Positions 34,130 to 42,655 of a stretch of 64,000 nt of DNA are shown here, one piece after another (positions within the stretch are counted from its first letter, which is position 1; every line of letters begins with the position of its first letter). The stretch is from the NCBI RefSeq assembly GCF_000472785.1, contig NZ_AXAL01000031.1, forward strand, positions 1 to 64,000, written 5' to 3'. Both the position numbers and the translations under genes were made by a program. The stretch is from Mesorhizobium loti CJ3sym. GTDB lineage: Bacteria; Pseudomonadota; Alphaproteobacteria; Rhizobiales; Rhizobiaceae. The notes beneath the pieces were generated by a model. The model was not told the DNA's origin. It did no database searches and worked only from the letters and a program-made list of their open reading frames with translations.

Positions 34130-35656
34130 ATGGCCACAGAAACTGCACGCGGGACGATTGACGTCTCGAAGAGTAACAGCATCAACCTTTTGCACTCCAA
34201 GGCCGTGGGGCTCGCGGGAGTGCTTTTCCTGGCCGTCACCGGCGCGGCGCCAATGTCGGCGATGCTGGGCAACGTCCCGTTCGCGGCAGGCTACGGCATC
34301 GGCAAATACACGCCGGCCGCCTTCCTGATGGCAACGATCGTGCTGACCATCTTCTCGGTCGGCTATGCGGCGATGGCATCGCGCGTATCGTCCGTCGGCG
34401 GCTTCTACTCCTTCATCAGTCAGGGGCTCGGCCGTGAGGTCGGCATGTCGGCGGGCATTGGCTCGCTCGCCTGCTACTCGCTGTTCGAGGCCTCGCTCAC
34501 CGGGCTGTTCGCATTTTTCGGCAATTTGTGGATCTCCCAGCACCTCGGCATCAACGTGCCATGGATCGTCCTTGCGCTCGGCATGATCGTGGTCATTGCC
34601 GCACTTGCCTATCGCGATGTAAAGGTGTCGGCACGGCTGCTCGGGATCGCCCTCATTCTTGAAGTGATCATGCTGGTGATCTTCTCGCTGGGTGTGCTCT
34701 TCGCCCATGGCGGGACGAATTTTTCCGGCGATTCGTTGAATATGTTCAAGGTGTTCACGCCTGTCGCCGAGCAGACAGTCGGAACCGTGGCCATCCCCGC
34801 GGGCGCGGCCGCCGTCGGCATCTTCATGGCGTTCTGGTCGTGGGTCGGCTTCGAGATGGCGCCGAACTATGCCGAGGAATCCCGCGATCCAAAGCGCATC
34901 ATTCCACAGTCGCTGCTGATTTCGGTCATTGGCCTTGGCCTGTTCTACACCTTCGTCAGTTGGTGCGCGGTGGCGGCCTATCCTACCGAGGCCGACATGG
35001 TGGCCAAGGCCTTCTCCGACGGGGTGAACTTCTTCCTGACACCAGTTCAGAGTTTTGTCGGCGGCTGGGGCTACCAGTTGATGTCGCTTCTAATCCTGAC
35101 CAGTTCCTTCGCCTGCGGCATGGCCTTCCACAACACCGCTTCCCGCTATTTGTACTCGCTGGCACGCGAAGGCGTCCTGCCCCAGGTGATCGCGGAGACG
35201 CATGACCACCACAAGAGCCCCCACAAGGCCTCGGCCCTGCAGTCGGTGCTGGCGGCGATATGGGTCCTGCTCTACGGTCTGGGCTACGGCTTCGACGATC
35301 CGTCGGGACAGGCCTGGCTTGGCGTCTATACGCTGTTTGCGGTGCTTGGCACGGGACTGTTGCTGGTGCTGCAGGCCGTTGTCTCGCTGGCGATCTACAT
35401 GTGGTTCAAGAAGAACGGTGGCGGCGGCGTGCTGACGACAGTCATTGCGCCGTTAATCTCGCTGGTTGTCCAGCTTGTCCTCGTCTACACGCTGGTGGCC
35501 AATCTCGCGACGCTCGGCGGCACCAATGGCTTCGCCAGGAGCATTCCCTATGTCGGGCTTGCGATCCTTATCGTCGGCCTGATCTGGGGCTTCGTGTTGA
35601 AGTCTGCCAACCCCCAAGCGTACCAGAACATCGGTCACATGGTGAACGAAGGCTAG
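34130..35656 (+). CDS. APC superfamily amino acid/amine permease
   Basis: About 508 residues with twelve predicted membrane spans. Conserved APC features: GLAGVLFLAVTGAAPMSAML in span 1, the SVGGFYSFISQGLGREVG segment in span 3, GFEMAPNYAEESRDPKRIIP after span 6 and SRYLYSLAREGVLPQ. Start ATG 34130 (MATETARGTIDV) follows GGAGAGG. It sits between the dehydratase/hydrolase genes and the SDR/kinase/PLP genes, so it is the likely uptake system for the pathway substrate, presumably an amine, amino acid or amino alcohol. A strong hairpin follows the gene. Confidence 0.92.
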   Translation: MATETARGTIDVSKSNSINLLHSKAVGLAGVLFLAVTGAAPMSAMLGNVPFAAGYGIGKYTPAAFLMATIVLTIFSVGYAAMASRVSSVGGFYSFISQGLGREVGMSAGIGSLACYSLFEASLTGLFAFFGNLWISQHLGINVPWIVLALGMIVVIAALAYRDVKVSARLLGIALILEVIMLVIFSLGVLFAHGGTNFSGDSLNMFKVFTPVAEQTVGTVAIPAGAAAVGIFMAFWSWVGFEMAPNYAEESRDPKRIIPQSLLISVIGLGLFYTFVSWCAVAAYPTEADMVAKAFSDGVNFFLTPVQSFVGGWGYQLMSLLILTSSFACGMAFHNTASRYLYSLAREGVLPQVIAETHDHHKSPHKASALQSVLAAIWVLLYGLGYGFDDPSGQAWLGVYTLFAVLGTGLLLVLQAVVSLAIYMWFKKNGGGGVLTTVIAPLISLVVQLVLVYTLVANLATLGGTNGFARSIPYVGLAILIVGLIWGFVLKSANPQAYQNIGHMVNEG

Positions 35657-35690
35657 GACGCGTCCATCGCCCTGGAATCCTTTTCGGTAA

Positions 35691-35724
35691 CGGGGACAGA
35701 GTATCACTCTGTCCCCGTCTCATT
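35691..35724 (+). terminator. Rho-independent-type terminator after the APC permease gene
   Basis: CGGGGACAGAGT at 35691-35702 and ACTCTGTCCCCG at 35706-35717 form a perfect 12-base stem with a 3-base loop, followed by TCTCATTTT. The T-tract is interrupted but the stem is very stable. It separates the dehydratase-permease transcript from the SDR gene that starts at 35740. Confidence 0.65.
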
Positions 35725-35739
35725 TTGGAGCTTCAAATC

Positions 35740-36504
35740 ATGACCCAGTCTTTGAAGGGTCGGTCCGTTGTCGTTACCGGCGGATCGAAAGGCATCGGCA
35801 AGGGCATAGCGCGGGTGCTCGCGCTCTCGGGCGCCAAGGTCGCCATCATTGCGCGCCATCTCGACCAGGCTGAAGCCGCGGCCGCCGAGATCGGCCACCG
35901 AGCCTTCGGCGTGGTTGGCGATGTCACGTCGCTCGCCAGCATCGAGAACGCGTTTGCGACGGTGGCCGCGAGAAACGGTAGCATCGACGTGTTGTGCGCC
36001 AACGCCGGAATTTTCCCGCAGGCGCGGCTCGAAGACATGACCTCGGACCAATGGGACGAGGTTGTCGACACCAACCTCAAGGGCACCTTCCACGCGGTCA
36101 AGGCGGCGGTACCCTACCTTAAGACATCCGACCAGGGCCGCATCGTGCTGACGTCGTCGATCACCGGCCCGGTCACCGGCTTTCCCGGCTGGTCGCACTA
36201 CGGCGCCACCAAGGCGGGGCAGCTCGGCTTCATGCGCACGGCCTGCATCGAGCTGGCGAAATACGGCATCACCGTCAACGCCGTCATGCCGGGCAACATC
36301 GTGACCGAGGGCCTAGCCGGCCTGGGCGAGGACTACCAGAAGACCATGGCTGCCTCTGTCCCTCTCAAGCGGCTCGGAACCGTGGAGGACATCGGCTACG
36401 CTGCACTCTACTTTGCGTCGAAGGAAGCTGGATACGTGACGGGGCAGACGATCATCGTCGATGGCGGTCAGATCCTGCCGGAGAGCCTTGAAGCACTGGC
36501 GTGA
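35740..36504 (+). CDS. Short-chain dehydrogenase/reductase (SDR), FabG-like
   Basis: A 254-residue classical SDR: VTGGSKGIGKG cofactor motif, an arginine after the second strand (IIARHLDQ) suggesting NADP, CANAGIF, LTSSITG with the catalytic serine, and YGATK. GGAG stands 9 bases before the ATG at 35740. It lies after the permease terminator and converges with the kinase gene 13 bases away. An amino-alcohol or hydroxyketone dehydrogenase role would fit the neighbourhood, as in the actinobacterial aminopropanol loci. Confidence 0.9.
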   Translation: MTQSLKGRSVVVTGGSKGIGKGIARVLALSGAKVAIIARHLDQAEAAAAEIGHRAFGVVGDVTSLASIENAFATVAARNGSIDVLCANAGIFPQARLEDMTSDQWDEVVDTNLKGTFHAVKAAVPYLKTSDQGRIVLTSSITGPVTGFPGWSHYGATKAGQLGFMRTACIELAKYGITVNAVMPGNIVTEGLAGLGEDYQKTMAASVPLKRLGTVEDIGYAALYFASKEAGYVTGQTIIVDGGQILPESLEALA

Positions 36505-36517
36505 TGACGGCAACCGT

Positions 36518-37528
36518 CTAGGAAAACTTGCTCAGATAGGCCTCGCACAGCCCGACCGTTCCCTCGGTGTAGGGCAGGCCCATCGACTTGGCAAGGTCCG
36601 TCTCCGCATGTGAGCCGATCCACGCAACCAGGAGCAGGCGGCGCAGCATCACGAAGGTCGGGATCTCATCCTCGTCCGCCTTGGGCAGGTCAAGCACCCG
36701 GCGATAGCCGATCGTCCACGACCGGATCAGATCGGCGGCCTGCGGCTCGTGCTCGTAGAAAGAGATGGGCGTCGCCGCGTCGTACATATACCAACCGAAG
36801 CCGCAATCGTCGAAGTCGATGACCTTCACCGTCTTGCCGTCGATCAAAAGGTTGGCGAGCCGCAGGTCGCAATGAATGAGGCCGAAGCGGTCATGGCCTT
36901 TGCCAAAGGCGTCGAGCCTGCGGCCGATCAGGTCCGCGGTGCGGCCAAAGAGTTTGGCTTTCGCGGCGTCGACACCCATCCCGTCACGCCAGCGTCCCCA
37001 ATGGGGGTTTTCCTCGCCGAGGCTTGTCTCGAAATTCCACACATGGCGACTGAACCAGGAAGGGCGGCTCCATTGCTGGGCGTGGATGTGCATGCGGGCC
37101 GTCACCTCGCCAAGCACCTCGAAAGGTTCGGCGAGCGCTTCGCCTATGCCCGGCTCCGAACCGGTCTCCCATTGCGACAGCACGACATTGCGGGGTCGCG
37201 CCAATCTGGCATGGCCTACAAGCTGGATTTGCTCGCCGTCCTTGCCCGCCACCGGCACGGGGGTGGGCACGATCCCGGTCTGGCGCAAATCGGTCAGCCA
37301 GGCCAATTCGGACTGGATGGCCGTCCTTGAATGGTAGCCGTCGCGATGGATGCGCAGCGCCCAGCGCCGGCCGTCGCGCGCCGTAATCCTGTAGGTCGCG
37401 TTCTCCGACAGGTTGATCATCTCGACGGAAACGTCCGCCGGCACATCGTAGTTGGCGATGGCCGCCTCTGCCGTCTCCTGCAGGATGCCGAGCTGCTGAT
37501 CATGGGTGAGCGCGTCGAAATCCGTCAC
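36518..37528 (-). CDS. APH-fold small-molecule kinase (phosphotransferase family)
   Basis: A 336-residue kinase. The catalytic loop HCDLRLANLL places His219, Asp221 and Asn226, and the Mg-binding VIDFDDCGFGWYMYD segment supplies Asp238/240. The N-lobe has LSENATYRITARDGRRWALRIH with the ATP lysine replaced by the Arg-rich ALRIH strand seen in the SrkA/hydroxylysine-kinase branch. It starts with GTG 37528, overlapping by 4 bases a short frame behind the class III PLP gene. Kinase plus PLP phospho-lyase is the known pair for phosphoethanolamine, aminopropanol phosphate and phosphohydroxylysine; antibiotic resistance is an unlikely role. Confidence 0.88.
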   Translation of the reverse strand: MTDFDALTHDQQLGILQETAEAAIANYDVPADVSVEMINLSENATYRITARDGRRWALRIHRDGYHSRTAIQSELAWLTDLRQTGIVPTPVPVAGKDGEQIQLVGHARLARPRNVVLSQWETGSEPGIGEALAEPFEVLGEVTARMHIHAQQWSRPSWFSRHVWNFETSLGEENPHWGRWRDGMGVDAAKAKLFGRTADLIGRRLDAFGKGHDRFGLIHCDLRLANLLIDGKTVKVIDFDDCGFGWYMYDAATPISFYEHEPQAADLIRSWTIGYRRVLDLPKADEDEIPTFVMLRRLLLVAWIGSHAETDLAKSMGLPYTEGTVGLCEAYLSKFS

Positions 37529-37644
37529 TGTCCGCCCTGCCCCATCCCTGTGCCCTTGTCTTCTTCCCGCACCCGCGCGATCCCGGCAAGCCGAACCGCC
37601 AGCCCGCACTCGACGCCCGGCAGTTTCAACCAGGTTCGGGACAT
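37525..37644 (-). CDS. Possible 39-residue coupled small protein
   Basis: A short frame fits exactly between two genes: its ATG (37644) starts one base after the class III PLP gene stop, and its TGA overlaps the kinase GTG start (GTGA). AAGGCGAG lies 6 bases upstream of the ATG. The product begins MSRTWLKLPGVECG and ends GMGQGGQ, has no hydrophobic span and matches nothing I know. Exact coupling on both sides argues for translation, at least as a device to couple the flanking genes. Confidence 0.4.
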   Translation of the reverse strand: MSRTWLKLPGVECGLAVRLAGIARVREEDKGTGMGQGGQ

Positions 37645-37645
37645 G

Positions 37646-38929
37646 TCAACTCGCCTTGCCCGCCTGGTGCAGCAGTTCTCGCGCGCGCGGCATTGCCGCG
37701 TCGAAGCGATCCATGATGTCCTGGCAGGTTTCGTGATCGAGAAGCACGCCAGGCTTCCACTGCAGCACCTGCTTGTCGAGCGACGAGAAGATCGCCCACA
37801 CGCCGTGCTCATAGAGTGCGCGCGAGACGAAGACGGCGCCTTCCCTGTGATTGCTGAATTCCAGGCCGAGGATCACGCCTTTCTGGCGCACCCCGGTGAA
37901 GATATCGCCGTGACGAACCTGCATCTCACGCATGGCCTGCGCCATGAACTCGGTCACGGTGCCGACATTGGCCACCAGCTCAGGCCGCTGCAGCATCTCG
38001 ATGACTTTGTGAGCAACCACACAGCCGAGTTCGGCCCCGCCGGTGGTCGAGATGTGGGCCGCCCCGTCCTCGTTGAGCCAGCCGCCGGCCCTGTCGTTCA
38101 CCAGCGTCGCACTGATCGGATAGAGGCCGCCGGACAGGCCCTTTGCCGTCACCATGATATCCGGCTGGACGCCATAGGCCTGCCAGCCCCACATGCTGCC
38201 GGTCCGCATCAGGCCGGTCTGCACCTCGTCGGCGATGTACATCGCGCCATGCTTTTCGCACAGCGCCTTGCAGGCGCTGAGATAGCCGTCCTTCGGCATT
38301 GGGAAGCCGTACGTGGCGGGGATCGTCTCGATGATCAGCGCCGCGACGTCTTCGCCCTTCAGCGCCTGCTCCATGGCGTCGATATCGTTGAACGGAACCT
38401 GGATGAACATCTCCGGCTGGTCGGAAAGAAAGATCTTGGTGAAGCGCTCGTCGCCGGTCGCCACCGCAAGCCCCGAATGCCCGTGATAACCCTTGATGAT
38501 CGACACGATCTTGCGCCGCTTGGTGGCATAGCGAGCGCTCTTGATGGCGATGTCCACCGCCTCGGCGCCGCCCGGCGCGAAGATCGCATATTTCATTCCT
38601 GGTGAGACATTGACGAGGGCTTCGGCCAGCGCCGTCCGCGCCACGGAGGGAAACCAGTGGTTGCCTATGTCGAAATAATCGAGCGCGCTCTTCAGCGTCT
38701 CGACCAGTTCCGGGTTGCGGTGACCGAGATTGTAGGTGCCGCCATTGAGGTGCAGGTCGATCAGGCGGCGGCCCGACATGTCGTAGAGGAAATAGCCTTC
38801 ACGCCTGCCGATCACCAGATCGATCCCGGCTTTCTGCCAGAACCTGGTCTTGTCGGGATTCCAGAAACGGATTGCCTTGTCGAAAAAATCCTGCTTCGAC
38901 TCGAACTTGAAGGGGCCGAAGTCGTACAT
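37646..38929 (-). CDS. Class III aminotransferase-fold PLP enzyme (aminotransferase or phospho-lyase)
   Basis: A 427-residue fold-type I PLP enzyme. Asp234 in IADEVQTGLMRTG and Lys263 in VTAKGLSGGLYPIS are the cofactor residues; GGAEAVDIAIKSAR binds the phosphate, and YHGHSG is the ring-stacking block. Start ATG 38929 (MYDFGPFKFESKQDF); upstream codons in frame overlap the divergent promoter and are not conserved-looking. Class III members adjacent to APH kinases are typically phospho-lyases for phosphorylated amino alcohols or transaminases in the same pathway. Which of the two applies cannot be decided from sequence alone. Confidence 0.9.
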   Translation of the reverse strand: MYDFGPFKFESKQDFFDKAIRFWNPDKTRFWQKAGIDLVIGRREGYFLYDMSGRRLIDLHLNGGTYNLGHRNPELVETLKSALDYFDIGNHWFPSVARTALAEALVNVSPGMKYAIFAPGGAEAVDIAIKSARYATKRRKIVSIIKGYHGHSGLAVATGDERFTKIFLSDQPEMFIQVPFNDIDAMEQALKGEDVAALIIETIPATYGFPMPKDGYLSACKALCEKHGAMYIADEVQTGLMRTGSMWGWQAYGVQPDIMVTAKGLSGGLYPISATLVNDRAGGWLNEDGAAHISTTGGAELGCVVAHKVIEMLQRPELVANVGTVTEFMAQAMREMQVRHGDIFTGVRQKGVILGLEFSNHREGAVFVSRALYEHGVWAIFSSLDKQVLQWKPGVLLDHETCQDIMDRFDAAMPRARELLHQAGKAS

Positions 38930-39032
38930 GCCTGTCTTTTTCCCCAGAGGTTGATCGGCGCGCATCCAAGCGGGCGAGGCCCGTCCGACGGATGATGCAG
39001 GATTACGGGCCGGCGAGAAAGGGGGCTGAAAG

Positions 39033-39794
39033 ATGATCCTGAAGGACAGGACCGCAATCGTCACCGGGGCAGGATCGGGCATCGGCAGGGCGGCAGCGCT
39101 GATCATCGCGCGCGAGGGTGCGGTGGTCGGCGTGGCGGACCGCAGCGCTGACGGCGCGAACGTGACCGTCGAACAGATTCTTGCTGCTGGTGGCCGGGCA
39201 AAGTCGCTTGTATTCGACCTGACCGACGACCAGGCGCTTGAAGCCGGCTTTCACGATTTCATCCACACTCAAGGCAGGATTGACATCCTCCACAATCATG
39301 CCGGCGCGCAGGTCGAGGGCGACCTGCTTGGTGTGAGTGTCAAAGGCTTCGACGCATCCTGGACGCTCAACGTGCGGGCTCACTTCCTCGGCGCCCGCAT
39401 CGTCATGCCGTTCATGAAAAAGGCGGGTCGCGGGGTCATCCTCAACACGTCGTCGAGCTCCGGCGTGCTCTACGACCGCGAGATGATCGCCTATACGACG
39501 ACCAAGCACGCGGTGATCGCGATGACCAGGCAGATGGCGGGCGACTATGGCCGCTTTGGCATTCGCGTCAACGCGCTTTGCCCCGGCTGGGTCGACACGC
39601 CCTTCAATGGCCCTTTCATCGCCCAGATGGGAGGCCGGGAAGCCATCGAAGCCTACATCCGTGAAAAAGTGCCGCTTGGTCGTTGGGCAAGCGTCGAGGA
39701 AATCGCGGAGGCAGTGCTGTTTCTTGTGTCCGACCGGTCCTCGTACATGACGGGCCAGATTCTGGTTATCGATGGAGGAGAGACGGTGATCTAG
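39033..39794 (+). CDS. Short-chain dehydrogenase/reductase (SDR)
   Basis: A 253-residue classical SDR: VTGAGSGIGRA, Asp in GVADRSADG (NAD preference), HNHAGAQ in place of the usual NNAG, a serine-rich catalytic strand NTSSSSGVL and YTTTK. The His in HNHAG is an unusual substitution. It is divergent from the class III PLP gene with a 103-base gap that must hold both promoters. It differs enough in motifs from the SDR at 35740 that the two probably perform separate steps. Confidence 0.88.
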   Translation: MILKDRTAIVTGAGSGIGRAAALIIAREGAVVGVADRSADGANVTVEQILAAGGRAKSLVFDLTDDQALEAGFHDFIHTQGRIDILHNHAGAQVEGDLLGVSVKGFDASWTLNVRAHFLGARIVMPFMKKAGRGVILNTSSSSGVLYDREMIAYTTTKHAVIAMTRQMAGDYGRFGIRVNALCPGWVDTPFNGPFIAQMGGREAIEAYIREKVPLGRWASVEEIAEAVLFLVSDRSSYMTGQILVIDGGETVI

Positions 39795-39804
39795 GCGTGG
39801 GCTT

Positions 39805-39870
39805 GCGGAAGTTCCCTCTTACACTGCGTGTTCCTGCTATCGGTGGAGATGGACCCTTGAGCGAGAATCG
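39805..39870 (+). pseudogene. Remnant of a cyclase gene leader and first codons
   Basis: This stretch repeats the leader and first codons of the cyclase gene at 49248: AAGTTCCCTCTTAC, TTCCTGCTATC, GGAGATG and GAGCGAGAATCG occur in the same order here and at 49192-49261. The copy here has TTG in place of ATG, lacks about 8 bases and loses similarity after the fifth codon. It is best read as the decayed 5' end of a lost paralogue or a recombination scar. Confidence 0.6.
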
Positions 39871-39957
39871 CGTCTCAATCGGTTCAAGATAAAAGAATTC
39901 CCCGTCACGGCCGAGTCGCGAAAGGCCGCGTTGTGACCGGCAGGTGTCACAGGCTTC

Positions 39958-42252
39958 CTACTCCGTTGTGCCAGCTTTTTTTCTGCGCCGATTGGTGTGC
40001 GACTGCGCGACGGCCATTTGCAACTCGGGTGGGATCTCCAACGGCGCATTCTCTGCCTCATGTGGGTTCTGCAGCCCCTGGACGTGGACGGTCGGAAATG
40101 GCAGTTCGATGCCCTGCTCCTTGAAGGCTTGGCGGATGCGTACATAGAATTTGCGTTTCATACCGAAGGCGCCTCCGGGTCTGGTCATGGCCTTGACCCT
40201 CAACACGATGCCGTACTCGCCGAATTCCTGTACGCCCTGCATCTTGATCGGGTCGAGCACCCAGTTTTTGAACTCGGGATCTTCCGCCAGTTCGAGACCG
40301 ATCCGCTTGATCAGCTTGCGGGCGAAGTCGATATCGGTGTCATAGCCGACGGTGATGTTGAATTTGTCGATAACCCAGTCACGGCTCTGGTTCTGGACCG
40401 CCCCGAGTTCACCAAACGGTATTGTGAACAGCGGACCGCGATGGTGGCGCAGCTTCACCGAGCGCAGCGAGAAGCTTTCCACCGTACCTTTGTAATTGCC
40501 CGAGGAAATATATTCGCCGACACGAAACGCATCATCGAGCAGAAAAAACACGCCCGAAATGACGTCCTTGACGACGGTTTGTGCGCCAAAGCCCACTGCG
40601 ACGCCGACGACGCCAGCGCCGGCGATCAGCGGGCCGATCTGGATACCCAAAGACGCGAGCATCATCAGCACCGCCATCACGATGATCAATGCGAGCAGCA
40701 TGTTCTGGAGGATGGGCAAGAGCGTGTGCAGCCGTGCCTGCTGCGCATCGAGGATCGGAACGTCCTCCTCGCTGATCACAGGGTGCGGCATTTCGATGCC
40801 CAGCTTTCGTTCGATCAAGGCCTTGATGATCGACCAGCCGAAATCGGCTGCGAGGGCAATGACCACGACGTTGATCAAGCCGCGCAATATGAACGTCGTC
40901 GTCGGATCGCTGTCGCGCATGGATTGCATGTCCAGGCCCCAGACACGCGCGAGGAAGTAAGCCGCCGCCAGGATCAACATCATCCGGATTCCGCGATCGA
41001 TGGCCGCGATCGTCACCGCCGGGATGGTAGGCCGGCCGACATCTTCCGAACCCGGCCGCAGGACGAAATTGACCCCGCGCTGCGTCAGCACGATTGCCAA
41101 AGGCAGGACGAATGCGGCCAAGGTAAACCAGAACCATGTGTACAGGCCGGCGATACGCTCCATAAACAGAGCGACGAAATAAGCCGTCAACAACCATGTT
41201 GCTGCCGTGTGACCGTGCCCATCGTCCCGCCGCATTCTTGGCCGGCGCCAAACGGCAAGCAGCCACAGAAACAGCAGCACGAAATCGGCGCCCAGAAACA
41301 GGACCATCATTCCGTCCCGATCGATGCCGAGACCGGGCAGGAGGATAAAAGCGGCTGCGAAGAAGGCGAAGACGCCGACGATCCGCGATAGCCAAAAGGA
41401 CCAATGGTCGGCCGTCTCGTTGGTGATCGGCAAGGCACGAACCTCGACGGCGTTCTCGACACGCATGAAGGAAGGGACGAGCAAGGCTATGACGTACGTG
41501 CGCACACCCCATGTAACGACTGCCGCCATCAGAAATGTCAGCACAATCTCACGGATGAGCACTGGCCAGTCGAACAACATGAACGCGCCGGCGCTGCCCA
41601 CCGCGAACGAGACAATCAGCAGGCTGGAATAAAGCAGCCGACCACCAATCTTCTTGGCCCGCCCGATGGGCGTATCCTTCGGTTGGGCGATGATCCAAAG
41701 ACGAAATGGACGGGTGAGTTTGTACGTGGCCCAGGTCAGCGCCAGGCCGGCGGCGATGAAAATCGCAATCAGCAAAAATATGCCGGCTGGCCCCCTGCTG
41801 GACATATCCTCCATGGTCGCTTCCCGAACGCGCGCGAACTGGCCTGGCAGCGAGGGCAAGGTTCGCACGATCCGTTCGATATGATGCTTGATCCGATCGA
41901 GCGTCGAGGATGCCATCGTATTCATCTGGGCTGGTGCGGCCACGGCGCCGGACGATGCGTCGGCCGGCGAAGCGCCTGCCTCGGCAGGCGTTCCCGTTGA
42001 CCCGGCGTCCTGTTTTCGTTGTTCGGCCACCCAGGCCTTCACTGACGGATCGTCGAGAAGCTCAAACAGCTGTTTGACCCTTTCAGGCGCGACGGTCGCT
42101 GGTGACTGCGCCTGTGCCGGACCAGCCAGCAAGAGGGCGATACCACAGACGAGCGGCCCGGCAATCAGGACAAACATCGCAGTCAGATATCCGAGACGTC
42201 GTGCCCGGCGTGCCAGATTCCTGGCTCCCAATCGTCGAATCATGCGTGGCAT
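39958..42252 (-). CDS. Large MscS family mechanosensitive channel
   Basis: A 764-residue inner-membrane protein. A Sec signal (FVLIAGPLVCGIALLLAGPAQAQ) is followed by a periplasmic domain (to about residue 155), roughly ten membrane spans, and the C-terminal MscS core: pore helix around GAGVVGVAVGFGAQTVVKDV, then the beta domain FRVGEYISSGNYKGTVESFS and IPFGELGAVQN. It is much longer than E. coli MscS (286 residues), like YbdG/MscK-type channels. It should release solutes on hypo-osmotic shock. The C-terminal tail is basic (HTNRRRKKAG). A 9-base inverted repeat precedes the gene. Confidence 0.93.
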   Translation of the reverse strand: MPRMIRRLGARNLARRARRLGYLTAMFVLIAGPLVCGIALLLAGPAQAQSPATVAPERVKQLFELLDDPSVKAWVAEQRKQDAGSTGTPAEAGASPADASSGAVAAPAQMNTMASSTLDRIKHHIERIVRTLPSLPGQFARVREATMEDMSSRGPAGIFLLIAIFIAAGLALTWATYKLTRPFRLWIIAQPKDTPIGRAKKIGGRLLYSSLLIVSFAVGSAGAFMLFDWPVLIREIVLTFLMAAVVTWGVRTYVIALLVPSFMRVENAVEVRALPITNETADHWSFWLSRIVGVFAFFAAAFILLPGLGIDRDGMMVLFLGADFVLLFLWLLAVWRRPRMRRDDGHGHTAATWLLTAYFVALFMERIAGLYTWFWFTLAAFVLPLAIVLTQRGVNFVLRPGSEDVGRPTIPAVTIAAIDRGIRMMLILAAAYFLARVWGLDMQSMRDSDPTTTFILRGLINVVVIALAADFGWSIIKALIERKLGIEMPHPVISEEDVPILDAQQARLHTLLPILQNMLLALIIVMAVLMMLASLGIQIGPLIAGAGVVGVAVGFGAQTVVKDVISGVFFLLDDAFRVGEYISSGNYKGTVESFSLRSVKLRHHRGPLFTIPFGELGAVQNQSRDWVIDKFNITVGYDTDIDFARKLIKRIGLELAEDPEFKNWVLDPIKMQGVQEFGEYGIVLRVKAMTRPGGAFGMKRKFYVRIRQAFKEQGIELPFPTVHVQGLQNPHEAENAPLEIPPELQMAVAQSHTNRRRKKAGTTE

Positions 42253-42655
42253 CGTGCTGTAACCTTCCGGTCAAATCGGCAAGCAACGACATCTATGTCC
42301 GTCGTTGCTACTAACTTCAACAAGCCAATGTTGTGGTACAAGGCGTCATCGGTGCAGGCTAGACCGTTGCGCCAGTTGCTTGGCGTTGTCTACTAGCCCT
42401 CAGGAGAGGTATTTCGACCTCGGCTCGGACCTCCGGGCGTTTCCATGAACCGGGCATAGGTGATTCTGGGCACAGAACGCCGGCACCAGGATCCCAGGCC
42501 ATACACGAGGGGCATGAGCGCTTGCTATTCAGCCTGTCACCAAGCCTTTTTGCCTGCCTCTAATCCGCCCCGGCCTTGACAGAGCAGTGCTGCCATCCGA
42601 TGCCGTCATCCGTTTTTGACATTCGCCGACTCTTGCCGGAGAAAACGAAAGCTCG
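42253..42655. other. Intergenic region between mscS-like gene and NodS/NodB-like fusion gene
   Basis: About 400 bases between divergent genes. Besides the inverted repeat at 42282-42309 there are two TTGACA hexamers on the plus strand (42576 and 42616), the first with 17 bases to GATGCC, but no convincing -10 box. The rest shows no repeat, RNA gene or coding signal. GGAG at 42638 may serve the downstream gene at a long spacing of 14 bases. Confidence 0.5.
42282..42309. promoter_or_regulatory. Inverted repeat upstream of the mscS-like gene
   Basis: AGCAACGAC (42282-42290) and GTCGTTGCT (42301-42309) are perfect 9-base arms around a 10-base centre, 30 bases before the mscS-like start. Its place fits an operator or a 5'-leader hairpin. 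Confidence 0.5.

Noticed and set aside
30636-39794. Bacterial microcompartment locus
   Set aside because: No BMC shell protein genes and no encapsulation peptides; only the enzyme set resembles such loci.
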